Positions 28,699 through 39,660 of a stretch of DNA of 64,000 nt are shown piece after piece. Both the position numbers and the translations under genes were made by a program. Location: contig CAJNDS010000107.1 of NCBI GenBank assembly GCA_905221605.1, positions 62,001-126,000 on the forward strand. Reading direction: 5' to 3'. Source of the stretch: Symbiodinium natans. Taxonomy: Eukaryota; Sar; Dinophyceae; Suessiales; Symbiodiniaceae. Position 1 is the stretch's first letter, and every line of letters starts with the position of its first letter. The notes below the pieces were generated by a model. It was given only the letters and a program-made list of their open reading frames with translations. It had not been told where the DNA came from and did no database searches.

Positions 28699-31600
28699 AT
28701 GGCCCAAAGGCTTTCTCCCACCTGTCGCGGGAAACCCATGCGCGGCTCCGGTGGGATGCTGATGTGTTTAAGATTCCTTGTGTGTGCGGGAGGCATGGTA
28801 GGCATGGCTTTGGCCGAAGAGGCTGGGTCTTGTGACGAAGTCACACAGCCCCTCAAGAATGGCACCGGCGACCTGGTCGGGTTCATGCAAGCCAAGATTT
28901 CGCATGCTCTTCAAAAAGATTCCGTGGAGAAGGAGCATGTAGCATGCAGAAAGTACGAAAAAGTAACAGCTGCGACGGTGTGCATCGCGTAGGGTCAGCA
29001 TGTTCAGTGCAGAGGACTCAGACTCTCGTGGACGTGAACAAACGGCTCGCGATGCCTTCAGCAAGTCAGCGCAAAGAAAGGCCGTAGAGTGCTCGGGGAA
29101 TGTCACAGACCATGCAGTCTTGTATGCAAGCCAGAACGGGAGGCGGTAGATTTAGTAATGATAGAGACGTATTGTGTTCCGGGCAAGAGCCTCCACGAGA
29201 ACAGCAGCATATGGAGGCAAGCGCCAAGTCAGCAAAGATAGCAGAGTCAGTGGAAGAGTTGGCATCGTCTCCGTCAGGTCATGGGAACGGCTGCGACAGA
29301 CCGCTCCGAGATGCAAGTAAATTTCACCAACGCGACATCGCTATATGGCTTTTACTGCTATGATGCACACCATGGCACCACAGCTGCCTACGCCACATAC
29401 CAAGATGTCGCAAGCCGAGAGGTGTGCCAGCAGATTTGCGCGTCAGATGCGAGCTGCAACTTCTATGGTTGGCACGGCAGCTCGGTGAGTTTGGAGGCCC
29501 CAAGCCGATGCTACAATTGCGCACTCTACCAGACATGCCAGTTCCAGCGCACGTCGGTGTGCAAGGACATCACACCACCCTCCAACTTCGAGAAGAGTGT
29601 CAAGGACGCAGCTGCCCAGAGAGTTGAGAAGGAGTTTACCGCCGACTTCGAGCTGAACGGCCAGTTCTGCCAGCGCAGCCAGGTCTTTGCCGCACAGGTC
29701 GCGAACGAGAGTCTCTGCCGCAGCTTCTGCGAAAGCATTGAGGACTGCAAGGTCATGGCCTTCTACATGGACGCCCGTGTGCGCGAGGATGCGGCGCCCG
29801 ACTCCTGCGACCAGAACTGCCGTCTCTACGCCGAGTGTGACAGTCCCGTGCCTTCCCTGTGCTTCCACCCTCCGGTCCTGTGGAGTGTCCTCGGCTCAGT
29901 GGCTCAGTGGCTCAGTGAAGGGGTCCATGACGGTCCATGCTGTTTCTGGTTGCCCAGCTTTTGGGCCGACCGGCCAGGTTCACACCACCACAACAACCAC
30001 CACGGTGACCACAACAACAACATCCACAACGACAACGACCGTGGTGCGGAGCTCAGTTTTGGAGGCGTGAGTTGCGACACGGCCCCTGCCCGGCCACCTC
30101 CACGATCAAATCCACCAGCAGTGAGGGGGTGCAATACCTGTCGGTATCCGAAATTACGTAGGATTCATGAAGTGACACATGATGACACGTGATTGCGATT
30201 CATCCGCTGTTCTGCGAAGCCCGCGGCCTATGGCTGGGAAGATCTGACCATGTTCCAACCGACTCCCCCAAATCGTCTTGCCCCAGCTTATGCCCGTACT
30301 TCGGATGCTGATTCATACGTCGAGGGACTAAAGGCCTGGCAAGGGCTTCGAAACTGGATTGGAAGGGGCATTTGCTCTTGTGTTTTTGTGACTTTGTAGA
30401 AACACAGATGAGCGAAGTGGTGAACATATGTGAAAATCAGGTTCAGCAAAATGCACGGGGGTCCCAGGGCGGGGGTGGGGGGGGGGGGGGGGCACAATGC
30501 GGGTGTGGGAGGGGGAAGGAGACCAATCTTGGTCTGCAGACGCCTCTCGGCGCCGAGGCGCGAATCTTAAAGAGTTCGTCTGAGTAAAAGTATGCAAAGA
30601 GTGCAAGGTCCCATGGTTCGTAGGCGACGCGGAGGACAGCTGCAACGACCTGTGCCACTTCAAGGGGCATCTGGGTGACGGCTTTTGCTGACCTTGTCCC
30701 GCATGTTTGTTAAGACTGTTAAGAGGTTGTATCCTCAGAAGTCTTGCGCATGGCCTGTTTTGTTCTGTCGCCATAACCATGGCAGCGATGTGGTGTAGGT
30801 CAGTGTAGGTATGCCGGCTGCGACACAGAGAAGACTGCAGAGATTGTGACTCAGTCGAACATCTCAGATCTCATGGGCACCCTGAACAAAAGCTGCATCT
30901 CCTTCGGCGTCCTGAACAATTACTTCCCAGGATACACTGAAAGTGATGAGAAGTGCTACTACCTCGGCGGAACCCTAGATTGTGACGCTGCCCTGCATCC
31001 ATTCCAGCCCGTATGCCATTGCAACAGCACGACGTCGTCCACGACGCTGTCAGCTTCTCGGCAGCACATTTCCCTATCATGGTTGCAAAAAACATGGCTG
31101 CCCGCCACTGGTTGTAGAAAGACTCTGGCAGGCGACCCGCCATGGCACAGGGACTGCATAAACAAACGATCTGAGCATTGCATTGCCGTTGTCCCAGGCT
31201 CGGTGGTTCGTGGGTGAGAGGCAGGACACCTGCAACGATCTTTGCCGCTACAAGGGATACACGGGCTGTGATGCACAGAAGACCGGAGAACTTTTCAGGC
31301 GGCCGAGGCTGACACGAGTGATGGACCACCTGAACATGAGCTGCACGTCTTTTGGCGGCACGCTCAACAATTACTTCCCCGGATACAACGAGGATACCGG
31401 GAATTGCCACCTTCTTGGAGGAACCCTCGACTGCGACAAAGATTATGATCCGTTTCAACCGGTATGCCACTGCAACGACACGACATCGACCACTACGCTG
31501 TCGGTCGCATGGCTGCAGCGGTCTGCCAAGGGGTTCTTTATTCCAAGGGTTCCGTTCCTTTAAGCCAATAGCGAAGCTGCCATTTGTTGTGCGACAGGCC

Positions 31601-33945
31601 CGGTGGTTCGTGGGTGACCCGCAAGACACCTGCAACGATCTTTGCCGCTACAAGGGATACACGGGCTGTGATGCACAGAAGACCGGAGAACTTTTCAGGC
31701 GGCCGAGGCTGACACGGGTGATGGACCACCTGAACATAAGCTGCACGTCTTTTGGCGGCACACTCAACAATTACTTCCCCGGATACAACGAGGCTACCGG
31801 GAATTGCCACCTTCTTGGAGGAACCCTCGACTGCGACAAAGATTATGATCCGTTTCAACCGGTATGCCACTGCAACGACACGACATCGACCACTACGCTG
31901 TCGGTCGCATGGCTGCAGCGGTCTGCCAAGGGGTTCTTTATTCCAAGGGTTCCGTTCCTTTAAGCCAATAGCGAAGCTGCCATTTGTTGTGCGACAGGCC
32001 CGGTGGTTCGTGGGTGACCCGCAAGACACCTGCAACGATCTTTGCCGCTACAAGGGATACACGGGCTGTGATGCACAGAAGACCGGAGAACTTTTCAGGC
32101 GGCCGAGGCTGACACGGGTGATGGACCACCTGAACATAAGCTGCACGTCTTTTGGCGGCACACTCAACAATTACTTCCCCGGATACAACGAGGCTACCGG
32201 GAATTGCCACCTTCTTGGAGGAACCCTCGACTGCGACAAAGATTATGATCCGTTTCAACCGGTATGCCACTGCAACGACACGACATCGACCACTACGCTG
32301 TCGGTCGCATGGCTGCAGCGGTCTGCCAAGGGGTTCTTTATTCCAAGGGTTCCATTCCTTTAAGAATACTGGCTACTCGACTGCATCAGGTGCACAGTGT
32401 CAGCGCAGAGATGTTCCTTATGTGTGTGAGAGAGAGAGAGTGTGCGACGTAGATGAGATCCTCTCCGAAGCTAGAGCGGTGCACGTCGCTGTTGCCAGGC
32501 TCTGTGGTTCGTGGGTGAGCCGGAGGACACTTGCAACGATCTTTGTCGATACAAAGGATATGCAGGTTGCGATGCAGAGGAAACGGCCAAACTCGTCAGG
32601 AAGCCCATTATGTCGAGGTTGATGAATGGCCTGAACAGCAGCTGCGCTTTTTTCGGCAGTCCGCTCAACAACCAATTCCCAGGATACACTGAGAGTGATG
32701 ACAAGTGCCATTACCTGCAGGGCACCCTCAACTGCGACCGCTATCTGAATCCAATTCAGCCTGTATGCAAGTGCAGCGACACGACATCGACCACGACGCT
32801 TTCTGTTGCCTGGTTGCAAGTGGCAATAGGGCAATAGGCTCGAAGTCGGAAGCCATTCGTGTCTGCGCCGCAAGAGGGGAGCGGCTGCTGCTTTGCCAGG
32901 CTTTGTGGTTTGTCGGCGAGCTCGGCGACAGCTGCGATGATTTGTGCGAGTTCGAAGGCTATGCGGGGTGTGATGCGGAGGAGATGGGCGAGATCAAGAC
33001 TCGGCCGAGAATCTCGCGGCTGCTGGCCGGCCTGAACACCACTGGCCAGTACAGCTGCAGCTCCTACAACCCTATTGCCAACAGCCCTGCCTACAACCCG
33101 AGCGGCGAAACATGCTATCCCCTGTCTGGGCAGGTGCGGAAGCTTTAGAGCGGCAGAGCCTGCAGAGCTGTGTCTGAAGACTCACCATGTGCCATTTCAT
33201 GAATCCCCTTGTACATCTCATTACATCTCCCTTGAGTTGGAAACAGGTCAAATGCGGAAACACCGTGCAGGCAAGTCTGCAGCCCATATGCCGTTGCAAC
33301 AGCACGACCCTGACCACAACCATCGGGGCTGCTTGCCTGAGTTATGTGCAGCTGGCAGCTGCGCCGAGCTGTGCATATAAGTAGCAGCCCGTTTTTTGCG
33401 TTGCATGACCGTTGCGTGGCATCTGCGTGGTGGCGTGTGGCGGTTGCTTGGCGTTTGCGCGGCGTTTGCAGACTTTTGCAGGCTGGGATCTGGGTCCTCG
33501 GTGCCTTGGGCGACAGCTGCAACACCACGTGCACGAGCCACGGCCACGTGGAGTGTGACACAGCAAAGATGGGCGAGATCTACAGGTCTCACAACCCGTT
33601 TGCCCCAAAAGCTCTGAGGGCATATGTACACTAATGTACACATCATTAGGCTCAGTACACCCAAGTGTCTGCAGGCCCGCGAGGGTGAAGCGAGTCTTCG
33701 ACAGCTTGAACTACACGTGCAACGGGATCACTGCCTTGAGCCTTGGCTGCGCCCTACACAGCACAGCACCGCAGTCACAGCACGACCGCAGTACTTTTTG
33801 AGAGAGCTTGGAAGATCCGAGGAGCCATAACCCTGGCTACAGGCCCAGCGACGGCCAGTGCTACTACTTGAGCAATGCCAACTCCCTGAACTGCGGTACA
33901 AACCCATACGCCAGTGTACAGCCCCTCTGCTACTGCCAAAGCTAG
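28699..33945 (+). CDS. Secreted Cys-rich modular protein, PAN-like plus seven 8-Cys modules
   Basis: The start is ATG 28738 (or 28699 in frame). A signal peptide (MLMCLRFLVCAGGMVGMALA) is followed by EEAGSCDEVTQPLKNGTGDL. Small exons follow (about 29011-29145). A large exon from about 29278 to 29884 carries two Cys-rich segments resembling PAN/Apple folds (VCQQICASDASCNFYGW... and LCRSFCESIEDCKVMAFYMD...). A Thr-rich linker (29958-30068) follows. Seven modules then share WFVGxxxDTCNDLCRYKGYT, GCD, a basic stretch ending LNxSC, then NNYFPGY, CHLLGGTLDCD, QPVCHC and TTSTTTLS. They lie at 30608-31058 (split), 31198-31503, 31598-31903, 31998-32303, 32499-32804, 32900-33324 (split) and 33482-33945 (three exons, TAG at 33943). 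Middle modules are symmetrical phase-0 exons of 306 bp. Each module has eight conserved Cys, presumably four disulphides, plus N-glycosylation sequons. The module matches no family I can name. The protein is probably extracellular or cell-surface, and binding function is inference. Confidence 0.7.
31164..32364 (+). repeat. Three 400 bp exon-intron tandem repeats inside the Cys-rich gene
   Basis: Units at 31164-31563, 31564-31963 and 31964-32363 each contain one complete 8-Cys module exon and its intron. The second and third are almost identical. The first differs at a handful of sites, for example Met versus Ile before SCT and NED versus NEA. This is the signature of very recent duplication or gene conversion. 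Modules 1, 5, 6 and 7 are much more diverged. Confidence 0.95.
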
Positions 33946-34023
33946 GAAAACCTCAACTTGAGTTGGGTAGCCATGTGATACATGGGTAACACATGTCCTT
34001 TTCGACAAATATCACAAAACGAA

Positions 34024-34216
34024 TAATATATATATATATATAGAGAGAGTGTACATTGCATAGTATGCAATTTACAATATATAGGCTATATCTATATCAG
34101 ATGTTCCATCTAGTGTTACATGGCAAAAGCATTATAAAAAATGTACATATACATATGTTCATATATGTATATATATACACATACATACATACATATATAT
34201 ATATATGTATGTATTG
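34024..34216. repeat. TA/CATA microsatellite cluster
   Basis: Runs of TATATATA, GTATATATAC, ACATACATACAT and TATATGTATGTAT lie just downstream of the Cys-rich gene. Several self-complementary segments are present. Confidence 0.9.
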
Positions 34217-36331
34217 CTAGAAATCTCAAATGGTAGATCACAGGAGGGGGAAGGTGGCTACTGCGGTATGCTTTGCTAGCGGTGGGGCTTGCTGCTGCAT
34301 TCCTGCAACAAAGAGTCTCGCGCCATGACGCAACATCTCATGTCGGAACTGCCTCCGCAAACACTCAGGACTCCTATTGAAGCACCAGAGCGTTGATTGT
34401 TGTTTCTTTTTTTTCGGCACCTCCGCCTCAAGAAAACCCGCTACGAAGCAGGGTTCCTGTACCCTGAGATGTTTTATTGGCTTAGGCGGCACTGCGTACT
34501 GCGAAGAATCCCGTCGTGTTTTTGTTGAGAAGAGCCAAACCAGGGACAGGGCGTTTAGAAGGCATCCAGAGGACGGGAGCTTGGACAGCTTGTCCATCAA
34601 CTATTTTTGTTTAGTTGCGGCGCGAAGCTTGCCATGTGGCACCAAATCTTTAACGTCAGTCTCAGGCTTGGCTTTCCCTGTGGCACATCGGAGTTCTGCT
34701 GCGTTAAGTAGGCGGTATTCGGGACTGCGCTGTTCTCGCCCGGTCATGCCCCTTGAGTGCTTCAGTCCCTCTTACCTCCTGGGACGTACGTACGGCCGTA
34801 GAGGGACTAACCTCTATCTGTAGAGCAGACTTCAGATGTGCGTGGCATCTGTCGACCAAAAGGCCGCAGAGACTCGATTTCACGGATTGCGGAGGCCAAA
34901 AACGAAGAGAGCGCTGGCTTCTGCGTTGAAGCACAGCTGCATTCCGGTACTGTGCTCGGAACTTTCTAAGACTGTGGGCTGCAGAAAGCTTGTATTAGAC
35001 TGAGCAAGGAACATGGCACCGTGTTATTGTAGAAAAAGTCGCTGTGGAGCACCGGAAAACACGACTCCAGTAGTGGGCAAAAAGGGGGGGGGCCGGTGCA
35101 GTAGCATTCGCCTGGATCTTTCGCGGTCCGCAAGTGCATATTGCGGGGGTCTCCTCGGGCAGTCAGAGCCTTTTTTCAGAGTTAAGGGCATCTGTGATGG
35201 CTGCTCGGAGCTTAGAAAGTCATCGCGTTCGATGAGGTCTTGCTTGCCCTCGTGGTGCTTCTGGTGCTTGTGGTGCTCATGGTACTCGGTGCTCGCAATG
35301 TGAGTTTCGGTCGCTGCGGAATCTTGTTCGAGGAGGACTCTTTGCGGAAAAGAGTCTGGTCGGTGAGTGCCCCTTTTGGACCTAAGGGACCTAAGGGATG
35401 CTTATTTTGGGGGGATGTTCTACGTTGAGCTGCTGTGGGCATCCAACTCGGGGTCCTTGGCTTCGGTGCCTCAGCTTTCTGTCCAGATGGTTCCATGCGC
35501 AATGGATGCTAGCAACGAGCATTTGCACCGTTATAACACGGTCAACACTGAGTGCGAGACTCTCAATGAGCCTTGGCCCTCACCGTAAGAGGTCGGTGGA
35601 GTACTGCGCAGCTCTCAGCTTTCCCTCTCTTGGTGCTCCGAGGAAGCCTAGCTGGGCCTTCAGAGGGCCCCCGCCTCGTCTCAGCAACCGCCCTGGGCAA
35701 TCCCTAATTTTAAAAGGCTTCGGCCTTCAACATAGCAAGGGCTGTGCCAATGGTTGCCCACATATGCCAGCGCAAGCGACTTGCCTGCTGCAATATCGCT
35801 CCCCTGGCGGCTGTTGATACAGCAAAAACGGGCTAAGGGTTTAGGGTTAAGGGTGTTTAGGGTTTAGGGTTTAGGAAGTACTCGCTTCCACTCCTAGGGA
35901 AACAGTGCTTTGATTTTGGGAGCTAATGCACTTTGCTTCTTTTTCTAAACATGTCTCCGTCTCAGTTCAAGCATCCGCAGCATCGTTGTCAACTCGACAA
36001 GTCTGGACAAGACATCGTGTAGAAACCTATGTAGTCTACCGCAACATCTTTAGTAGAGAAGGCTAGAGAAGGCAGTACGGGTGTGCAGAGGAAGCCATGG
36101 GCATGAACCGTCGGATCTGCGGCTAAAAGCAGCGCCCAAGGACCGTGGGGCAAGGTGCAGAGGGGCCAGGGTTCAGAAGAGTTCACCGTTCTGTAGCATT
36201 GTTCGGGTAGGGCTTCATGATCCTTCTGGAAGAGGCCTGTGGCGACTCCGAGTGACAATACGCGCAAAACACAAGAGCGTCACTTGCAGGGAGGGCAAAA
36301 GATTCGAACAGCCGTCATCCGAACCACTGGG

Positions 36332-36347
36332 GCGCGCGCGCGCGCGC
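36332..36347. repeat. (GC)8 dinucleotide tract
   Basis: An alternating GCGCGCGC run of 16 bases, capable of Z-DNA formation. Confidence 0.9.
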
Positions 36348-37473
36348 TTTTTCCGGGTCTCGGCAAGCCCTCACCCTGACAGTCGCACTGCAACCCTAAA
36401 GATGGCAAGGCTGTGAATGAAGTCGGAGAAGGAGTCGGACACTTGGCTCGCAAAGCAGCTGGGAAGGCCCACGCCCCGATAACAAATGCCACTCTTCTGC
36501 ATGCAGCCGTGCGAAAGGGGGCCCACGCCTCTCCTGGCTTGGAGCTGTGCTCTTTCTGTTCCTGAAAAAACAAAGGAGGGTTTTGGGGTTTCCTTCTGGG
36601 TTTGAGAAAAGCCCCGTGCCTTTGGGATGGCCTTCTCTTGCCGTTTTGTGAGTAGAGAATGTAGAGGAGTGTATTGTGCTCTCAAGTGCCGAGGCATGAC
36701 GACAAGACGGATAAGACGGCAGCCGGACATGAAGTAGCGGTGCCAGGCAGGTTCAGTCAGTTCGTCACCGGCCCCTTTTTTTGGGAACCCCGGCAACGGT
36801 GTCTTTCTCATTAACACATGAAGATGCTGTGGCTGATGTATGCTGATGTCGTGTAGAGGGCATCCCAAGCCTTACACCACGGAATCCTCTCTCCACTCGG
36901 CAGGCCATGCCGACACGAAGATGCTTGCACTGGGACTGGCACAAGTCATCGTCACATCCAGGTGGGGCCGAGTGTGCCTTCAGGTGGAGGCCCGCACGTC
37001 AAGTAGTACAGCCTGGTGGAACTTCGAAGGCTCGGCAGACAGCCTGTAGAACCCCCACAGACATGACCAAGCACATAAAAGCCCAGTAGCTTCTGCAAGC
37101 AGCTTAGAAGGCTTGAAGTTCCTTAGACCGGATACTCCATGCACTCCGTGCCTGTGGAGTCATTGTCGCAGCGTTGCCACGCCGCTGCCCAGAACCCTTC
37201 TGGCCAAGAAGTGCAGAAAAGTGTGAAGAGCAAACTGGGCATCCTCCAGAGCTCGCAATGTGCAGGGCCGCGCTCAAGAAGGCTGAAAGGCTCTTACATC
37301 AACGCCTCCGTAGCGCGATACTCATGAGCCCATCCCACAGCATTCCAGAGGTCTTGTCGGGCACGTTTGTTCGTGAACAAAGAAGCCTTGCATCATGGCC
37401 GTGATAGGCGTGCCTGGAACTTCTGGGCTCGTGCCTGGACTCTGGAAGTTCCAGAAACCAGGTTACGTGCATG

Positions 37474-37537
37474 GCGCCGTGCAGAGGATGCTGCGTGGTT
37501 TATTGTTAAAGGGTCAAAGACGGTCGTCGCACGGCGC
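37474..37537. repeat. Inverted repeat, 9 bp stem
   Basis: GCGCCGTGC at 37474-37482 is exactly complementary to GCACGGCGC at 37529-37537, with a 46-base interval. There are no other tRNA-like features. Confidence 0.6.
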
Positions 37538-38639
37538 GGGGGTTCAAAACGTAAGGTGGACATTGTAATTGGTGGCGACGGTGGCGAGAGGCCCAAAAAG
37601 CCGTGTCCCAGAAACCCTGCAGGGACCCTGCAGTGAGGCCACAGGGCAATCTGAGGCCTCAGGCTTCGATGCAGGCATTCCGGGGCAGCACGGTGCTCTG
37701 ATTCCAAAGGAATGTGCCACTACTCATTCCTACTCATTCCTCCTCATTCCTCGGTTGAGGTATGTGTTGAGGCGGCACCGTGCAAGCCATTTCCTAGGTC
37801 CCAGCTCCATTCTTCGATGACAAACAGGGCGCTGGGAAGATAGGCCGCAAGCCACCAGAGCAGTCTCCTATGCACGGCTTGGCCAACTCAGTCTTGTCTT
37901 GCCGGAACAGACGATGCACAAGCGTGGCCATTTCCTGCTGGGTGCTGGCTCGATGTCTGTGAAAAATAGGCCCTTGGGAGGATGGCGGCGGCGCAGCATG
38001 GATATCATTATTCCCGTGCCCCCCGCCCCCCCAGACGTCAGACCCCTGAGGTTGCCGAAAGACAGGGAAAGACTGGGGTGCCAGGCGCCTACGACACCAC
38101 CTGCCCCAAAATGGATCTCAATGGCAGAATGGCATGGCGACGAAGCAAGGTGGTTGGTTGGGCCTGTGTCTACAGTGTCCTGTAACTGTCGCATCACGTC
38201 ACTTCATGCTCGCTCCCGGCCAAAGTGTGTAACCTGCAGGCACAGGGCTTTGCATCAGCGACGAATGTGCAGAAGAGCATGTGGCGTCGTGACATGGTTG
38301 GCAAAATTCCAAAAACGCCTCAACAATGGATCTGCTGAAAAGAAGCAATACACTTCTAATAACCAATACGGCTCATCAGCGACTGCCTCCACGATTCTTT
38401 TGAGGCCTGAACCGAAAGTCTCTTTGACCCAGAAGAACCTCCAAACCCCAAAATTCCACTTTTACAAACTCATGCCCGCGATGGGCTGAAATCCTAAGGG
38501 GCGCCGAACCCCTGCACCTTGGGAGCATTGAAATGGCACTCTGCTTGGGTCGGCTTGGCGCCAGACCCCACACTTTAAGCTCCTAGGGGAGCCCCTAAAC
38601 TCCCCAAGTCTCCCAAATCTCCCAAAGCCCAAGGATGCC

Positions 38640-39660
38640 ATGCAGTGTGCTCATGCGGAGAGCCTCTTATGGTGCCCACTGTGGAGAGGACACAGAAAAG
38701 CCCCCAATGAGACACAGTCCAGGGACGAGGTGTGAAAGCATGTGCAGACGTCATTCTGCCCAGGGCGTCTAGATGCGTTCTCGCGCAAGCTGCGCACCTG
38801 GTTTTGTTGATGCTTTGATGGTAAGCTGCGACATTCATGTCGCAGGCATTTCGCCATGTGGTTCAGGTGCCAGTGGGTCGGGTTGTATTTGTCTGTCAAT
38901 CTGCCTGTGGATGAATTTGTTCGGTGCTCCTTGCCTGAGGCTGCGCAGGGGCATGCTCCAGAACAAACCTCGGAAAGTCATGTTGCGCATGATCGGTTCT
39001 CATTCACAAGGCCTCAGAGCCACATGTGTACTGAAATCGCATTGCGAGCGTGTGAGGGAGCACGATTGAAAGAGACTCATCGCAAGGGCGAGCTCTGAAA
39101 GCCTTGGCAAATCTGCCAGGAGTATCGAGATGGTGCTTCGAACATGCTACCGACATTGAAAATCATTCTTTGTAAGCTGCGACAATCAAGTCGCAAGCGC
39201 ATCGGCAAGTGATCTGAGTTGTGGTGGGCCTCCTTTTGTTAACACGGGTTGCCTTCTGCGCCGAAGCACTCACTCACGGATGGAATTCAGGGGAATCTGC
39301 TCTGATGCTGGGTAGAGTCACATTCCACGCTCCGCATCGCAAAGTTATGTCTGCACATGCATGTTATCAGTCCTGAGTGACACGCACGTGCAGAAATCAT
39401 GTTGCAACCGCGTGAGTGAGCACGAATGAATGAGACACAGTCCAGGGACGAGGTGTGAAAGCATGTGCAGACGTCATTCTGCCCAGGGCGTCCAGATGCG
39501 TTCTCGCGCAAGCTGCGCAAATTGGTTTGCTTTTGTGTTGACGGCTGCCTGAGACCCAGCAGAGGCACTCTCCAGAAGTAACCTCGCAAAGTAATGTTGC
39601 GCGTGATCGTTTTTTTTACACAGCCTGAAAGCTCATGTGTGCTGAAATTCTTTTTGCGCG
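38640..39660 (+). repeat. Diverged leading part of the hairpin-repeat array
   Basis: It contains words shared with the array that follows: GAGGTGTGAAAGCATGTGCA near 38.73 and 39.45 kb, GCGACATTCATGTCGC near 38.83 kb and GCGACAATCAAGTCGC near 39.18 kb. A ~115 bp block (GAGACACAGTCCAGGGACGA through CGCGCAAGCTGCGCA) is present twice, at about 38.69 and 39.43 kb. Confidence 0.8.

Larger units (their letters stand above)
33946..38640. other. No gene supported
   Basis: After the stop of the Cys-rich gene comes an A+T microsatellite cluster, then mixed sequence with open frames on both strands but no motif. A short segment at about 35208-35358 reads FDEVLLALVVLLVLVVLMVL, then GARNVSFGRCGILFEEDSLR, bounded by GTGAGT-like sequence at 35299 and 35362. 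It could be a transmembrane exon, but it stands alone. TTTAGGG-like repeats lie at 35.83-35.88 kb. Confidence 0.35.

Noticed and set aside
37474-37537. Possible tRNA or structured RNA gene
   Set aside because: It has a single stem only; no D-arm, anticodon-arm or T-arm pattern can be drawn.
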